From contig OZ024892.1 in NCBI GenBank assembly GCA_964017195.1, positions 8,041,866 through 8,105,865 on the forward strand: DNA of 64,000 nucleotides, written 5' to 3'. Shown one piece after another: positions 24,426-32,732 of this stretch. The number at the start of each line of letters is the position of its first letter. Within the stretch, counting starts at the first letter, position 1. Source of the DNA: Siderastrea radians. Lineage: Eukaryota > Cnidaria > Anthozoa > Scleractinia > Rhizangiidae. The position numbers and the translations under genes were made by a program. A model generated the notes under the pieces. That model worked only from the letters and a program-made list of their open reading frames with translations. It did not search any database and was not told the origin of the DNA.

Positions 24426-25595
24426 ACCCCGACAAAGCGCCGTTTTGGAGTTGTCTGAAATCGATGAACAATACTATCGACGAAAATTTTCCTGCCCCAA
24501 TCTCAGAAGAAACATGGCTCAACCAATTTCAATCCGGCTTACATTCCAATGACCCGAGAACTTCCACACATCATCAAGGAGTCTATGATGAGCAACTATC
24601 ATTAGAAAAAGAAAAAAGAACAGCTTAACTATTTAGATCAAGAGGTAACTGAGCAAGAAATACGTCAAGCGGTGAAGAAATTGAAGAATAAGAAATCGCC
24701 ATTTGTTGACAAAATAAGAAATGAAATGATCAAAGGGAGCCTCGCTTATGTCTATTTATATCAAACTTTTTAACCTCATTTTACAATCTGGAAAAATGCC
24801 AGATATTTGGTGTCAAGGCCTTATAACCCCAATCTACAAAACGGGTAACAAGAGTGATCCAACAAACTATAGAGGCATATGTGTATCTAGTTGCCTTGGA
24901 AAACTGTTTTGTTGCATTTTAAATCAAAGACTATACTTGTATTTTAAAGAAAACAAGATATTACACAATTCCCAAACTGGCGTTCTACCGGAAAATCGTA
25001 CTACAGACCATGTTTTCACTCTAAGGACCCTAATAGATAAATATGTCCACTACCATAAGGAAAAAGTCTATGCTTGTTTCGTAAATTTTCGTAAAGCTTT
25101 CGACTCTGTTTGGCACGAGGGATTGGTTTTACAAGCTGCTCAAAATCAACATAGGAGGACATTTCAACAATCTGATCAAAAGCCTTTATTGCAATTCTAC
25201 ATGTTCCATAAGAATCGGAGAAAAGAAAACTCGATCTTTCTCATACTCAAGAGGTGTACGTCAAGGATGTATTTTAAGTCCCCTTTTATTTAACCTCTAT
25301 ATAAACAATTTACCGTATTTATTCGAAAACACACCTTCTGATCCATTTGTTCTTCCAAATGGAACAAAAATAAATTCACTATTGTATGCAGATGATTTGA
25401 TTATCCTATCAAGATCCAAAACAGGATTAAAATGAAACTGCTTAAACACTCTCTCTTCATGTTACGAAACATAAAATATTAAAAATCAATCCAAAGAAAA
25501 CAAGAATAATGATATTCTAAAAACGCTCAAGGAGATCCGTTGACATCAACTTCAACATAGGCACCGAGCCAATTGAAATTGTTCAAGAATTACAC
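24426..25595 (+). pseudogene. LINE reverse transcriptase, broken
   Basis: The clearest continuous frame is 24748-25293. It contains GLITPIYKTGNKSDPTNYRGI (RT motifs 1-2), a QTGVLPENRTTDHVFTLR segment, and motif A reading CFVNFRKAFDSVWH. The first catalytic aspartate of motif A is Asn here (canonical F-x-D-x-x-K-A-F-D). The catalytic YADD box survives in another frame near 25386, followed by a stop. These changes make the polymerase inactive. Confidence 0.75.
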
Positions 25596-25898
25596 CTATT
25601 TAGGTTCCCTGCTAGCAGAGGCCCCTTTTCCTTTGTATTCGCTAAGCTGACGGACGGGACGAAAAGGGTCCTCTGCCATGGGTCGAAACTGTGTTGAGCA
25701 TGCGCCACGGTTACTTAGCGACCGAAACGTCACGTGATGCTTTTAGCACGTGATCACCTGACGACTCCCACCTTTCTCAACTAGCGCGCCAAAAAACACC
25801 TGCACAGTTTTGTTGTCGTGAATGGCGAGTTCACCAAAACCATAAAAGAAATAGACAGCTCGTCTAGAGATAGTTGTTGTCTAATCTACGGTATTAAG

Positions 25899-26168
25899 AG
25901 TAGTTATGAAAATGAGGGTATTGAGCCATTTTCTCAAATTTCAGTCAAATCTTCTGTTAAATTTTAGCAGAGAAATTTTTCCAGTCAAACAAAAATTCAC
26001 CACCAATTTTTCCAACACTTTTACCAAATTTGACTGAAAAAATTCCCAGTCAAATTTTTACCGTATTATACCCAAAAAATTTCACTATTTTCAAAACCAT
26101 ATGCATAACTTGTCACGCCATTTTCATGAATATATCTCTTATCGTCAAAGCAGCTGAGCGATATTTTA
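25899..26168 (+). repeat. Maverick left terminal inverted repeat
   Basis: 270 bp, reverse complement of 42051-42320 with about two mismatches (an A/G and a C/T near the inner end). It contains the stop codon and last 33 codons of the polymerase gene. Confidence 0.95.
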
Positions 26169-29100
26169 TCCACCACATAGCTACCAATTTGATGTTTTTC
26201 ACTTTTGATTAGTCTCATCTCGTGATGCATCTTCTTTTTATTAAAAAGTACGTCCTTGTACTTATCATGTCCTAACTGTTGTTTTATCACATTCTTTTTT
26301 ATTCCCTTTGCTGTGCAACTACCCTGTTCATTGTCTTTCATGTAAGAATACATTTTTGACCTCAAACCAACAAACTCCACAATTGGCATTCCCGCTGCTT
26401 CATCCTTGAATTTTCCAATGACTTTCTTGTTTGTGCTATCAAAAAATGGGCTATTCTTTGGATAATCACTGTTATCAAATAGATGTTTGTCTTTCCAAAA
26501 ATCTTGGTAAACATCATCTGCTTCAATTTCATACATTAAACTGTCAGTATCTGTGAACAGCAACCGAGCTTTGTCAACATACTTACTTTTGATGTAATTG
26601 TAATGAAAATCATACATTAATGTTTTTGACAAGTCTAGGATGCACATTCCAACATATGCCGGTCTGTTTAATGTTAAAGTTGTTTTGGTTTTATGAATGG
26701 CAACTAAATCCTCATTAAATATTTTACGGCTTATGAAACTCGGTTTGCTAGACCACTTTAATAGTTGTTCTTCATCAGTTACAAGTTTGACGTCCTGTCG
26801 CTTTCTCAGATTCTCCATCGTCTTTCCGAACACCGAATTGTTCATCAACTTGAAAAAATCTTTTTCAAAAGAGTTCTTTGCCTTTGCTCTCTTTTTTGTG
26901 TTAAAATCGATATAAGGTTTCAACCATGGACTCTGATTGAATTCGAGTGCTCTATGAATCTTCGTCAATTTCAACCCCAAAGACATATAGAGTTGCAAGT
27001 TGTGGTAATGCAAAACATATCTCTCTTTATTAAACAACGTTGGCACCAACTTTTCAACCAGTCCGATCTTTACTCCAAATTTTTCAGCAATTTCTCGACA
27101 ATAAGGTGACAACATACCTTCAGTTACTTTGATTTTTTCTGGTGCTAGCGGATAGTCGTTGTGGAGATCATGCAACTCCTCTGGATATTCCAAATCAACC
27201 TCCAATATCAATCCTTTTTCAGACTCATCATTATACTTGGATAAATTTACCTCTTCTTCCATCAACCATTTAAACCCACCTGTTGGAAGATGTTGACTCA
27301 TTGCCCAACCATATAAATTGTTTGCGTCCAAATACATAATGTATTTTGATACCTCCTCTGGATTATAGTTTTTCATATACTTGTTATTCGCTTTTCCATA
27401 TCTGTTGGCAATGTAACTGATTCCACCGCGCATACCTTTTTCAATGAATTGAAACATATCAACATCACTCATCAGCTCCAATTCAGTTTCTGTCGTTTTC
27501 AACATTGCGTCCCAACTCAAACCAGGTGTTGTGAAATAATGAGCAGGATCCAATTCATAGTATTGTTGGCATGCTTTGCGAAAATTTTCAAAAACATCGG
27601 TCAGCAATAAAATATCCGATTTGAGATATAGATCGTGATACTCCCCCATTGATGATAACCCAAATTTATTCCAAACATTCTGTGCATGTTGATACTCTTC
27701 ATCTGTGATATGTTTATTATTCATAATACTGAAGAAATCTTCTTTTTTCGGCAACTTGTCATCTTCAAACTTTTTGAAACTATCCATATAGTCATAAGGA
27801 TAGACACCTTTCTTTATCATTAATCTCAATTGCTCGCCTTCAAACTCTTTTGGGGTATATATTAAATTGTCATGATTTAGTTTCATACATGATTTAGAAC
27901 TATTTTTACAATTTATGCATTCACCACATGAAAAGCTTGTTTTATGTTGCATTACATGATCTTCACTATCAACAATTCGTTTTATACAATTACCAGGGTT
28001 ACACGTATTACATTTCCCACATTTGGTAATATTTTTAACAAGATTTTCCAAACTACTGCTCATAAATTGAAAGCTGTCAATGAACATAAGATGTGGACCC
28101 AACATAAAGGCCATGTATTTCTCCATGTTATGGGGAATGACATTTATTCTCATCTCATGTTCCCTTCCTTTTTCATCAACATATACATTCTTTTTCGCAA
28201 TATTACCAATCTCTTGCATTATAAAGTGACTGTCATATCCCTTGAGATTGTGAAACACCACAGGTATTTTATCGGTTAATTTAAAATTTAGATTACAACT
28301 TGCGTGTGCTGCGCCTCTGTATTTACCGGTGACATGACAGTGATCCCTTACTTTGACATTTTTTATTTTAATCTTTTTAATATTTCTTCCTCCAACATTT
28401 CTTACTCCATTCTCATTTTTACCAAAAGGTTTCTTGCAGATGTGGCATTCTTTAGCTCTTTGGAAACTTTCCTCATCCTCATCTGTCATTTCGAGAGGTT
28501 TTGTAAAGTGGTTTTCCACAACCTCTTTACAGTATTCAACTTCAGCCAACATGTCTTTCATAAACTTGTGAATGGTCATTTCTCCTCTGTAAATTTTGAT
28601 TGGTTTTGAAAATTTATCGTCATAACAGCAAACAACTTTATAACCATATCCACAAGCTGTATGTTTTTGATATTGCTCGGTGTTAGATTTTTTTTGTGAA
28701 ACTTTTTCGGTGATGGCTTCAAAATCAGCATAAATCACAAAAGGTGCTGGTAACTGTTTGCGATAATTTGTGAATGCAATTTTTGATCCAGGTTCTGGCA
28801 TTTTAATGGCTTGTTTCCCATTAATTATAACACAATCGACTGTATGATTATTTAATACCCTTTCAGAGCTAAAACATTGAAAACAGTACATACAGAAATG
28901 CTTTCTTCCCTTGTGCTTCGTTTGATTGTACATGAATTTATTAAAGTCCTTTAATAAACAATAATGTCCCACCTCTCCTTCGGTTATTAAGAGTAGATTC
29001 AAACAAGAGTTAAACTTTTCTTTTGAAACGTAAATTGGATACGGTTGATTTTCTTCATAACCGAAGACATTAACACGAATATTATTCTGTTTCTCTATTT

Positions 29101-30076
29101 TGTTGTATTGTTTTACAGAAACGGGGAACTCAATTCCTGAGTAATCCAATTTTTCCACATATTTTTTATCACACTTTTTTATTCTCTCTGGATGTTCATT
29201 CTGTGGCAAGAGGTGACGAATGTGGCACCAACGAAAACATTCATTGTCATTATTTTTCATGTTTATAATCCCTTTGGCTGGGTGCTGCAACTCTTTGGGT
29301 AATGGAATATATGAAAAACCTCTGAGTGGTCTGTACTTTATAACATTGATGAAATGACCATCAACTGATTTGATAGTCCATCCTGATCCTTTTGAAATCC
29401 ATTTCTGAATCTTATTTAGAATCTGTTGTTGTGTTATCTGCAACAATTCTGCAATCTCTGCGTCGTTTGTTACTGTTTGTTTTTCTGCATTCAAATAAGC
29501 GTTCTCTTCAATCAACTCATCTCCATTCTGTTTTTCAAACTTAATCTTCAACGTTTCATTGAATTTCAAGCCTTTCATTTCATTTAAAATCTTTAATAGA
29601 TTGTTCTTAATTACTGAACGGGTCTTCTGAAGTTGAATTAATGGGTCTTGTTTGTTTTTGAGACCAACTTCATATGATCTTGTATACCCTCGAAGGGCTT
29701 TTTCTTTCTGTTTGAAAGTTGGTTCAACTGATTTATAAATATTTTCCAACCACTTTTTCCATTTGATATTTTTTTTATTTTGCTCTTCAATGACTTTATC
29801 AGCATTTTCCAACCACTCTTCCCAATTAATTACGTTTTCAGTTGTTTTTTGAATCACATTTGGTAGCTTATTGAGTGTTGTTTTGACAACTGTTGGTTTG
29901 AGGATGGGGATGTTAATCTCAGGTACTTTACCAAATAAGCTAGGGTGTTGTCTTGGTGTTGGTATTGGTTTGGTATCATCTGCTATAATCTTCTCAAGCT
30001 TTCTTTTATTTTGGTCTCGAAGCATTTTAATAAACTGATTTGATCTACTAATTTTCTTCAAACTAGCTTTGTTCAT
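26066..30076 (-). CDS. polB: Protein-primed family B DNA polymerase
   Basis: 1336 residues, the Maverick replicative polymerase. Exonuclease motifs: ExoI YADFEA (Asp451/Glu453), ExoII NLKGYDSHF (Tyr614-Asp615) and ExoIII YLKSDILLL (Tyr817/Asp821). Polymerase motifs: A YLDANNLYG (Asp917), B KLMNNSVFGK (1076-1085), C FTDTDS (Asp1176/Asp1178) and KMY (1241-1243). Between the N-terminal region and ExoI there is a C2H2-like finger (Cys395, Cys398, His411, Cys415). Residues 544-594 hold an HNH/endonuclease VII-like cluster (CHICKKPFG ... DHCHVTGKYRGAAHASC). A Cys-rich patch spans 686-730. The N-terminal 350 residues are Lys-rich with no recognised domain; a terminal-protein function there is possible but unproven. 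The stop codon lies inside the left TIR. The upstream AATATTGCATTCAATAA motif is shared with the next gene. Confidence 0.95.
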   Translation of the reverse strand: MNKASLKKISRSNQFIKMLRDQNKRKLEKIIADDTKPIPTPRQHPSLFGKVPEINIPILKPTVVKTTLNKLPNVIQKTTENVINWEEWLENADKVIEEQNKKNIKWKKWLENIYKSVEPTFKQKEKALRGYTRSYEVGLKNKQDPLIQLQKTRSVIKNNLLKILNEMKGLKFNETLKIKFEKQNGDELIEENAYLNAEKQTVTNDAEIAELLQITQQQILNKIQKWISKGSGWTIKSVDGHFINVIKYRPLRGFSYIPLPKELQHPAKGIINMKNNDNECFRWCHIRHLLPQNEHPERIKKCDKKYVEKLDYSGIEFPVSVKQYNKIEKQNNIRVNVFGYEENQPYPIYVSKEKFNSCLNLLLITEGEVGHYCLLKDFNKFMYNQTKHKGRKHFCMYCFQCFSSERVLNNHTVDCVIINGKQAIKMPEPGSKIAFTNYRKQLPAPFVIYADFEAITEKVSQKKSNTEQYQKHTACGYGYKVVCCYDDKFSKPIKIYRGEMTIHKFMKDMLAEVEYCKEVVENHFTKPLEMTDEDEESFQRAKECHICKKPFGKNENGVRNVGGRNIKKIKIKNVKVRDHCHVTGKYRGAAHASCNLNFKLTDKIPVVFHNLKGYDSHFIMQEIGNIAKKNVYVDEKGREHEMRINVIPHNMEKYMAFMLGPHLMFIDSFQFMSSSLENLVKNITKCGKCNTCNPGNCIKRIVDSEDHVMQHKTSFSCGECINCKNSSKSCMKLNHDNLIYTPKEFEGEQLRLMIKKGVYPYDYMDSFKKFEDDKLPKKEDFFSIMNNKHITDEEYQHAQNVWNKFGLSSMGEYHDLYLKSDILLLTDVFENFRKACQQYYELDPAHYFTTPGLSWDAMLKTTETELELMSDVDMFQFIEKGMRGGISYIANRYGKANNKYMKNYNPEEVSKYIMYLDANNLYGWAMSQHLPTGGFKWLMEEEVNLSKYNDESEKGLILEVDLEYPEELHDLHNDYPLAPEKIKVTEGMLSPYCREIAEKFGVKIGLVEKLVPTLFNKERYVLHYHNLQLYMSLGLKLTKIHRALEFNQSPWLKPYIDFNTKKRAKAKNSFEKDFFKLMNNSVFGKTMENLRKRQDVKLVTDEEQLLKWSSKPSFISRKIFNEDLVAIHKTKTTLTLNRPAYVGMCILDLSKTLMYDFHYNYIKSKYVDKARLLFTDTDSLMYEIEADDVYQDFWKDKHLFDNSDYPKNSPFFDSTNKKVIGKFKDEAAGMPIVEFVGLRSKMYSYMKDNEQGSCTAKGIKKNVIKQQLGHDKYKDVLFNKKKMHHEMRLIKSEKHQIGSYVVDKISLSCFDDKRYIHENGVTSYAYGFENSEIFWV

Positions 30077-30080
30077 TTCT

Positions 30081-30104
30081 TATTTATTGAATGCAATATT
30101 TTTT
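30081..30104 (-). promoter_or_regulatory. Upstream motif of polB (AATATTGCATTnAATAA)
   Basis: Read on the minus strand, AAATATTGCATTCAATAAAT stands just before the polB ATG. The NUMOD1-like gene has AAATATTGCATTAAATAAAA at the same place (30461-30484). No capsid gene carries it, so it may mark an early class of genes. Confidence 0.45.
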
Positions 30105-30145
30105 AAACTATTTTTTCATTTCGTAAAACGTGAAATGAAAAAAGT

Positions 30146-30457
30146 TCAAGCAAAAGACAATCTGACTTTATTTCCATCCTTATCCACAAATGCATTTCCA
30201 CAATTTGCGAAATACTGAATCGAACCATGCTTTTTTCCCAACACTTTTGCACACTGATAAATGCTTTTACATTTTGTAACAACCTGTGTATCAACATTAG
30301 TAATCAGCACCTCCTTTGCGTTACTTGGTCTGTTATACAATTCTTCATCAAGATTTAATACTTTTCCCAGTTCTGCTTTTGAGAGCTTTTCAGCATTTTT
30401 TATTTTTTTACTCACAGCCATTCTACGCATTTCTTGATAAGTTAAAAATTTTGTCAT
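30146..30457 (-). CDS. NUMOD1-like DNA-binding protein
   Basis: 103 residues. The C-terminal half (about 48-100: KEVLITNVDTQVVTKCKSI ... YQCAKVLGKKHGSIQ) follows the NUMOD1/IENR1 layout, a beta-strand then a helix-turn-helix found in homing endonucleases and some viral regulators. The N-terminal 45 residues are Lys-rich and helical. No nuclease motif is present, so a DNA-binding or regulatory role is the inference. It lies between integrase and polB on the same strand, 48 bp after the integrase stop, and shares the polB-type upstream motif. Confidence 0.65.
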   Translation of the reverse strand: MTKFLTYQEMRRMAVSKKIKNAEKLSKAELGKVLNLDEELYNRPSNAKEVLITNVDTQVVTKCKSIYQCAKVLGKKHGSIQYFANCGNAFVDKDGNKVRLSFA

Positions 30458-30505
30458 TTTATTTTTATTTAATGCAATATTTTTTTAAATTTTTTAAATT
30501 TATTT

Positions 30506-31459
30506 TCACATCAGATCGTTAATATCTACCCATGAATTAAATTTTTCTGGGTAACCGCTCCACTTTACCAAAGCTTTACCTTTTCGAGCGTCTCGTCGAA
30601 TTACTTTCTCAATACGGTAAACGTCTTGAACAGCCTTTTGCATCTCCTGTTCATAAAAAGAACCTGATATCTCCTCACCACTGAGATCTTTGAGTCTGTA
30701 AGTGATCGGATTGGTGTATTGTATCTTGTCAACTGTAAAAACTTCTTCTGTCCAATTGGCTGTGTATCCTTTGTCAAAAACAGGACGTTTGTACTTAGAT
30801 ATTCTAACCTTATCACCAACTTTGAACTTTGACTTTGTTGAAATTGGCTTCATATCACCGAAAAGGTTAAAGTAAACAACTCCTTCATTTTTCTTTTTGC
30901 TTGCTTCTGTAGGTGTCATCTTTGTGCTTGAATGTCTGGTATTGTTATACTCTTTCACTAATTTAGGTAACATTTCAAGATACTGTGTATTCCCCTGAAC
31001 AGTAAACTGCTTCCACATATTAGTTTTGATTGTACGGTTCCATCTTTCACAAACTGACGACTTTTCCTCATTCTCAGTTGAGTACAAGGTTATTTCATTC
31101 TTATCAAGTAGTTCCTTAACATGTTTGTTGTAATACTCTTTTCCTTTATCTGTCCAAAGATATTGTGGTTTACGCCCCTCTTTGAATATTGTTTTGAATG
31201 CTTGAGCAACAGTTTCACCCTTTTTATCCTTCAATGGGACAATCCAACCATATTTACTAAACACATCGAGTACCATGAGAAGATATCTGTAACCCTTATT
31301 CCATCGACTGAATTTTTGCATCTCAACGATATCTGAACACCATATCCCGTCAATATGGTTTACAATTACCCGCCGCCGGGTGAAGTTGCGCTTTATCGGT
31401 TTATGAAGCTCATCAGCTAATTTTTCTTGCCAGTTTTCTTCACTCGACGGCCTTTTCAG
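30506..31459 (-). CDS. Retrovirus-like integrase with chromodomain (-1 frame ORF)
   Basis: 317 codons are open from the frameshift site (31459) to the stop at 30506-30508. The rve catalytic triad is Asp43 (CSDIVEM, codon 31331-31333), Asp104 (WTDKGKEYY) and Glu138 (CERWNRT), with 33 residues between the last two as in other Polinton integrases. A chromodomain (YRIEKVIRRDARKGK ... VKWSGYP ... SWV) occupies the last 40 residues and may guide targeting to marked chromatin. The first ATG in this frame is at 31321, four codons after the first catalytic Asp, so a protein starting there would lack a metal-binding residue. The frame overlaps the end of the phospholipase ORF, whose stop is immediately preceded by a slippery heptamer. 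Production as a -1 frameshift fusion is therefore inferred. It inserts element DNA with the 6-bp duplication seen at the ends. Confidence 0.92.
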   Translation of the reverse strand: MKRPSSEENWQEKLADELHKPIKRNFTRRRVIVNHIDGIWCSDIVEMQKFSRWNKGYRYLLMVLDVFSKYGWIVPLKDKKGETVAQAFKTIFKEGRKPQYLWTDKGKEYYNKHVKELLDKNEITLYSTENEEKSSVCERWNRTIKTNMWKQFTVQGNTQYLEMLPKLVKEYNNTRHSSTKMTPTEASKKKNEGVVYFNLFGDMKPISTKSKFKVGDKVRISKYKRPVFDKGYTANWTEEVFTVDKIQYTNPITYRLKDLSGEEISGSFYEQEMQKAVQDVYRIEKVIRRDARKGKALVKWSGYPEKFNSWVDINDLM

Positions 31460-31465
31460 TTTAAA
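31372..31465 (-). promoter_or_regulatory. Predicted -1 programmed ribosomal frameshift signal (PLA2 to integrase)
   Basis: On the minus strand the zero-frame codons GGT TTA AAC TGA contain the canonical heptamer T TTA AAC (31459-31465), with the stop right after it. A 7-nt spacer (31452-31458) leads to GCCGTCGAGTGAAG (31438-31451). This pairs with CTTCACCCGGCGGC (31372-31385): 14 positions, one A-C mismatch and one G-U, around a 52-nt loop that holds a small AGCT-AGCT hairpin. After a -1 slip the reading frame is the integrase frame, open for 317 codons. Not tested experimentally here. Confidence 0.8.
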
Positions 31466-32148
31466 CCAAGACCAAGTTTTTCCTTTGTGTTAATAATATT
31501 TCGCGCCATCCAATGACCCCATTGTCTCTCATTATAAGGAACAGAATCCAACGCTTTGACCATTTTCCTGTCGGCTTTATTCTTACATTTTTTATCATCT
31601 TTGCAAACTGAATAATCAACGTCATGTTGCATGGCTATAGCATCGGTATTACCAGTTGGTTTGTCATATATCTCTAGTATCTCTCCTGTTTTTGGATCCC
31701 ATTTAACCTGATTTTCAAGATCGTTGTAGGGGCCTGTGTATTTATGCCCTGGAAGAGTCCAACCCCCCTTTGGTTTAGGGAGTTTTCCAATGGCTTTATG
31801 AATGTCAATCCCAGCTCCGTCAAGTTCTTTTCTATCGGTTTTATATTTTTTATTGGGTCGTATCTTTGTTGATAGTTGATCAAGCATTTCCGATCCTGTT
31901 TTTTGAACAAAGGGAGCCGCTCTTTCCAAAGCATAATCGAGAGCCTTTTTCTGCAGTTTTGGGTTCCTTAGTGCTTCACTACTGTAATATCTTCCCATTT
32001 CAACTGCTTTTTTTCCAAGCCAAGGAATACCATGATGAATTAACATATCAGCCCCTGTGGATGCCATCGTATCCAAAATGCCCGCCCCTTCAGACGGGCT
32101 AATTAGTTTCCCGTTTGTTTCACGAATCTTGTTTTTTTTATTCCACAT
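31456..32148 (-). CDS. Parvovirus-type phospholipase A2 domain protein
   Basis: 230 residues. The PLA2 core lies in the C-terminal half. A Ca-loop-like YTGPYNDLE (138-145; the parvoviral form is YxGPGN) is followed by the catalytic pair QHDVDY (His175-Asp176) and a supporting Asp193 in NKADRKMV. In parvoviruses this enzyme breaches endosomal membranes, and similar domains occur in some adintoviruses. The N-terminal 100 residues contain a short Gly/Ala-rich hydrophobic part and amphipathic helices. An in-frame stop directly before Met1 fixes the start. The start overlaps the small Cys-rich gene by 46 bp, and the end overlaps the integrase frame at the frameshift signal, so about 230-aa and about 547-aa products are predicted. 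The loop change GPG to GPY is unusual and could affect calcium binding. Confidence 0.85.
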   Translation of the reverse strand: MWNKKNKIRETNGKLISPSEGAGILDTMASTGADMLIHHGIPWLGKKAVEMGRYYSSEALRNPKLQKKALDYALERAAPFVQKTGSEMLDQLSTKIRPNKKYKTDRKELDGAGIDIHKAIGKLPKPKGGWTLPGHKYTGPYNDLENQVKWDPKTGEILEIYDKPTGNTDAIAMQHDVDYSVCKDDKKCKNKADRKMVKALDSVPYNERQWGHWMARNIINTKEKLGLGLN

Positions 32149-32255
32149 TCAGCACATGTGCAAAAGAACATTAGTCGACCGTTTTTTGCATATTTATATC
32201 CTGAGGGTTCTACGCACTCAGTTTCTTTTCTTTGTTTTACGCAATACGTTTTCAT
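32103..32255 (-). CDS. Small Cys-rich (zinc-ribbon-like) protein
   Basis: A 50-codon frame starts MKTYCVK, has a CTCAECG cluster in the second half and ends RFVKQTGN. The pattern (YCVK-x ... Arg-Leu-Met ... C-x-C-x2-C-G-x-K-K-x-R-F-V) resembles the short DUF5679-type zinc-ribbon proteins of Polintons, although the second Cys of the first knuckle is Gln here. The start codon abuts the stop of the preceding protease gene, and the end overlaps the phospholipase start in another frame. Its first seven codons were copied onto the front of the upstream protease (see 32256-32732), which supports this as a real gene. Confidence 0.6.
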   Translation of the reverse strand: MKTYCVKQRKETECVEPSGYKYAKNGRLMFFCTCAECGIKKTRFVKQTGN

Positions 32256-32732
32256 TTACAATATAGCAGGATTTTTAAAATATTTTTCCATAAATTTTTC
32301 ATTTTTCATCATATCATGAAGATCAAAGGGTTTTAAAAGGTCTAAATATTTATTACCCTTATTCATTTCATTCAAAAAGTATAAACAAAAATATCCACAA
32401 GTGGTGGTACCCAAATCTTGTATCTGATTACTTAGGTAAATCACATTGAGTTTATTTTTTCTTGCATAATTGAAGATTTCTTTAAAAGGGGGCAACCCAA
32501 AACTATCGAAATAATTAATCACTCCATCCTTTACAAATGTTGCAACCCAATGAATTCCACTAATATATGACGGCTCGAGATTGTATATGAAAAACGCCAT
32601 TTTATGATTATGTGGGACAGTTTGATTCCTTGAAAACACTCCACCCATATCAATTGGAATTCCTAGATATTCACACCATTCAATCAAATCAAAATTACTA
32701 ATTGGAACATTTTTTACGCAATACGTTTTCAT
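32256..32732 (-). CDS. Adenain-like cysteine protease, copy 2 (hybrid N-terminus)
   Basis: 158 residues, adenovirus-protease (C5/Ulp1-like) family. Catalytic residues are His61 (HWVATFV), Asp76 (YFDSFGLP), Gln103 and Cys112 (TTTCGYFC). It should mature capsid proteins in the particle. It is a tandem paralogue of the gene immediately upstream, matching through most of its length. The first seven residues MKTYCVK do not belong to the protease. They are identical to the start of the next gene (32255), and the nucleotide match covers the start codon and the preceding stop context. The duplication therefore carried the beginning of that neighbour and fused it to the second protease. All catalytic residues are intact. 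Confidence 0.9.
   Translation of the reverse strand: MKTYCVKNVPISNFDLIEWCEYLGIPIDMGGVFSRNQTVPHNHKMAFFIYNLEPSYISGIHWVATFVKDGVINYFDSFGLPPFKEIFNYARKNKLNVIYLSNQIQDLGTTTCGYFCLYFLNEMNKGNKYLDLLKPFDLHDMMKNEKFMEKYFKNPAIL

Larger units (their letters stand above)
21250..25604 (+). mobile_element. Non-LTR retrotransposon (LINE), 5' part, defective
   Basis: A single LINE is read through this block and continues at 43462 after a 17.9-kb interruption. In order it shows a coiled-coil/esterase-like ORF1, an apurinic-type endonuclease, and a reverse transcriptase whose YADD box lies near 25386. The frame at the break continues across the 9-bp target duplication, at the conserved YLGT-type segment after the RT. 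Multiple frameshifts and stops, plus an internal MITE, show that the element is dead. The domain layout and the Cys/His C-terminus suggest a CR1/Jockey-group LINE, but the clade cannot be fixed by eye. The 5' limit is uncertain. Confidence 0.7.

Noticed and set aside
31456..31500. Upstream GAA AAA CTT considered as the slip site
   Set aside because: It is in the wrong phase for tandem -1 slippage. T TTA AAC nine bases later fits exactly.
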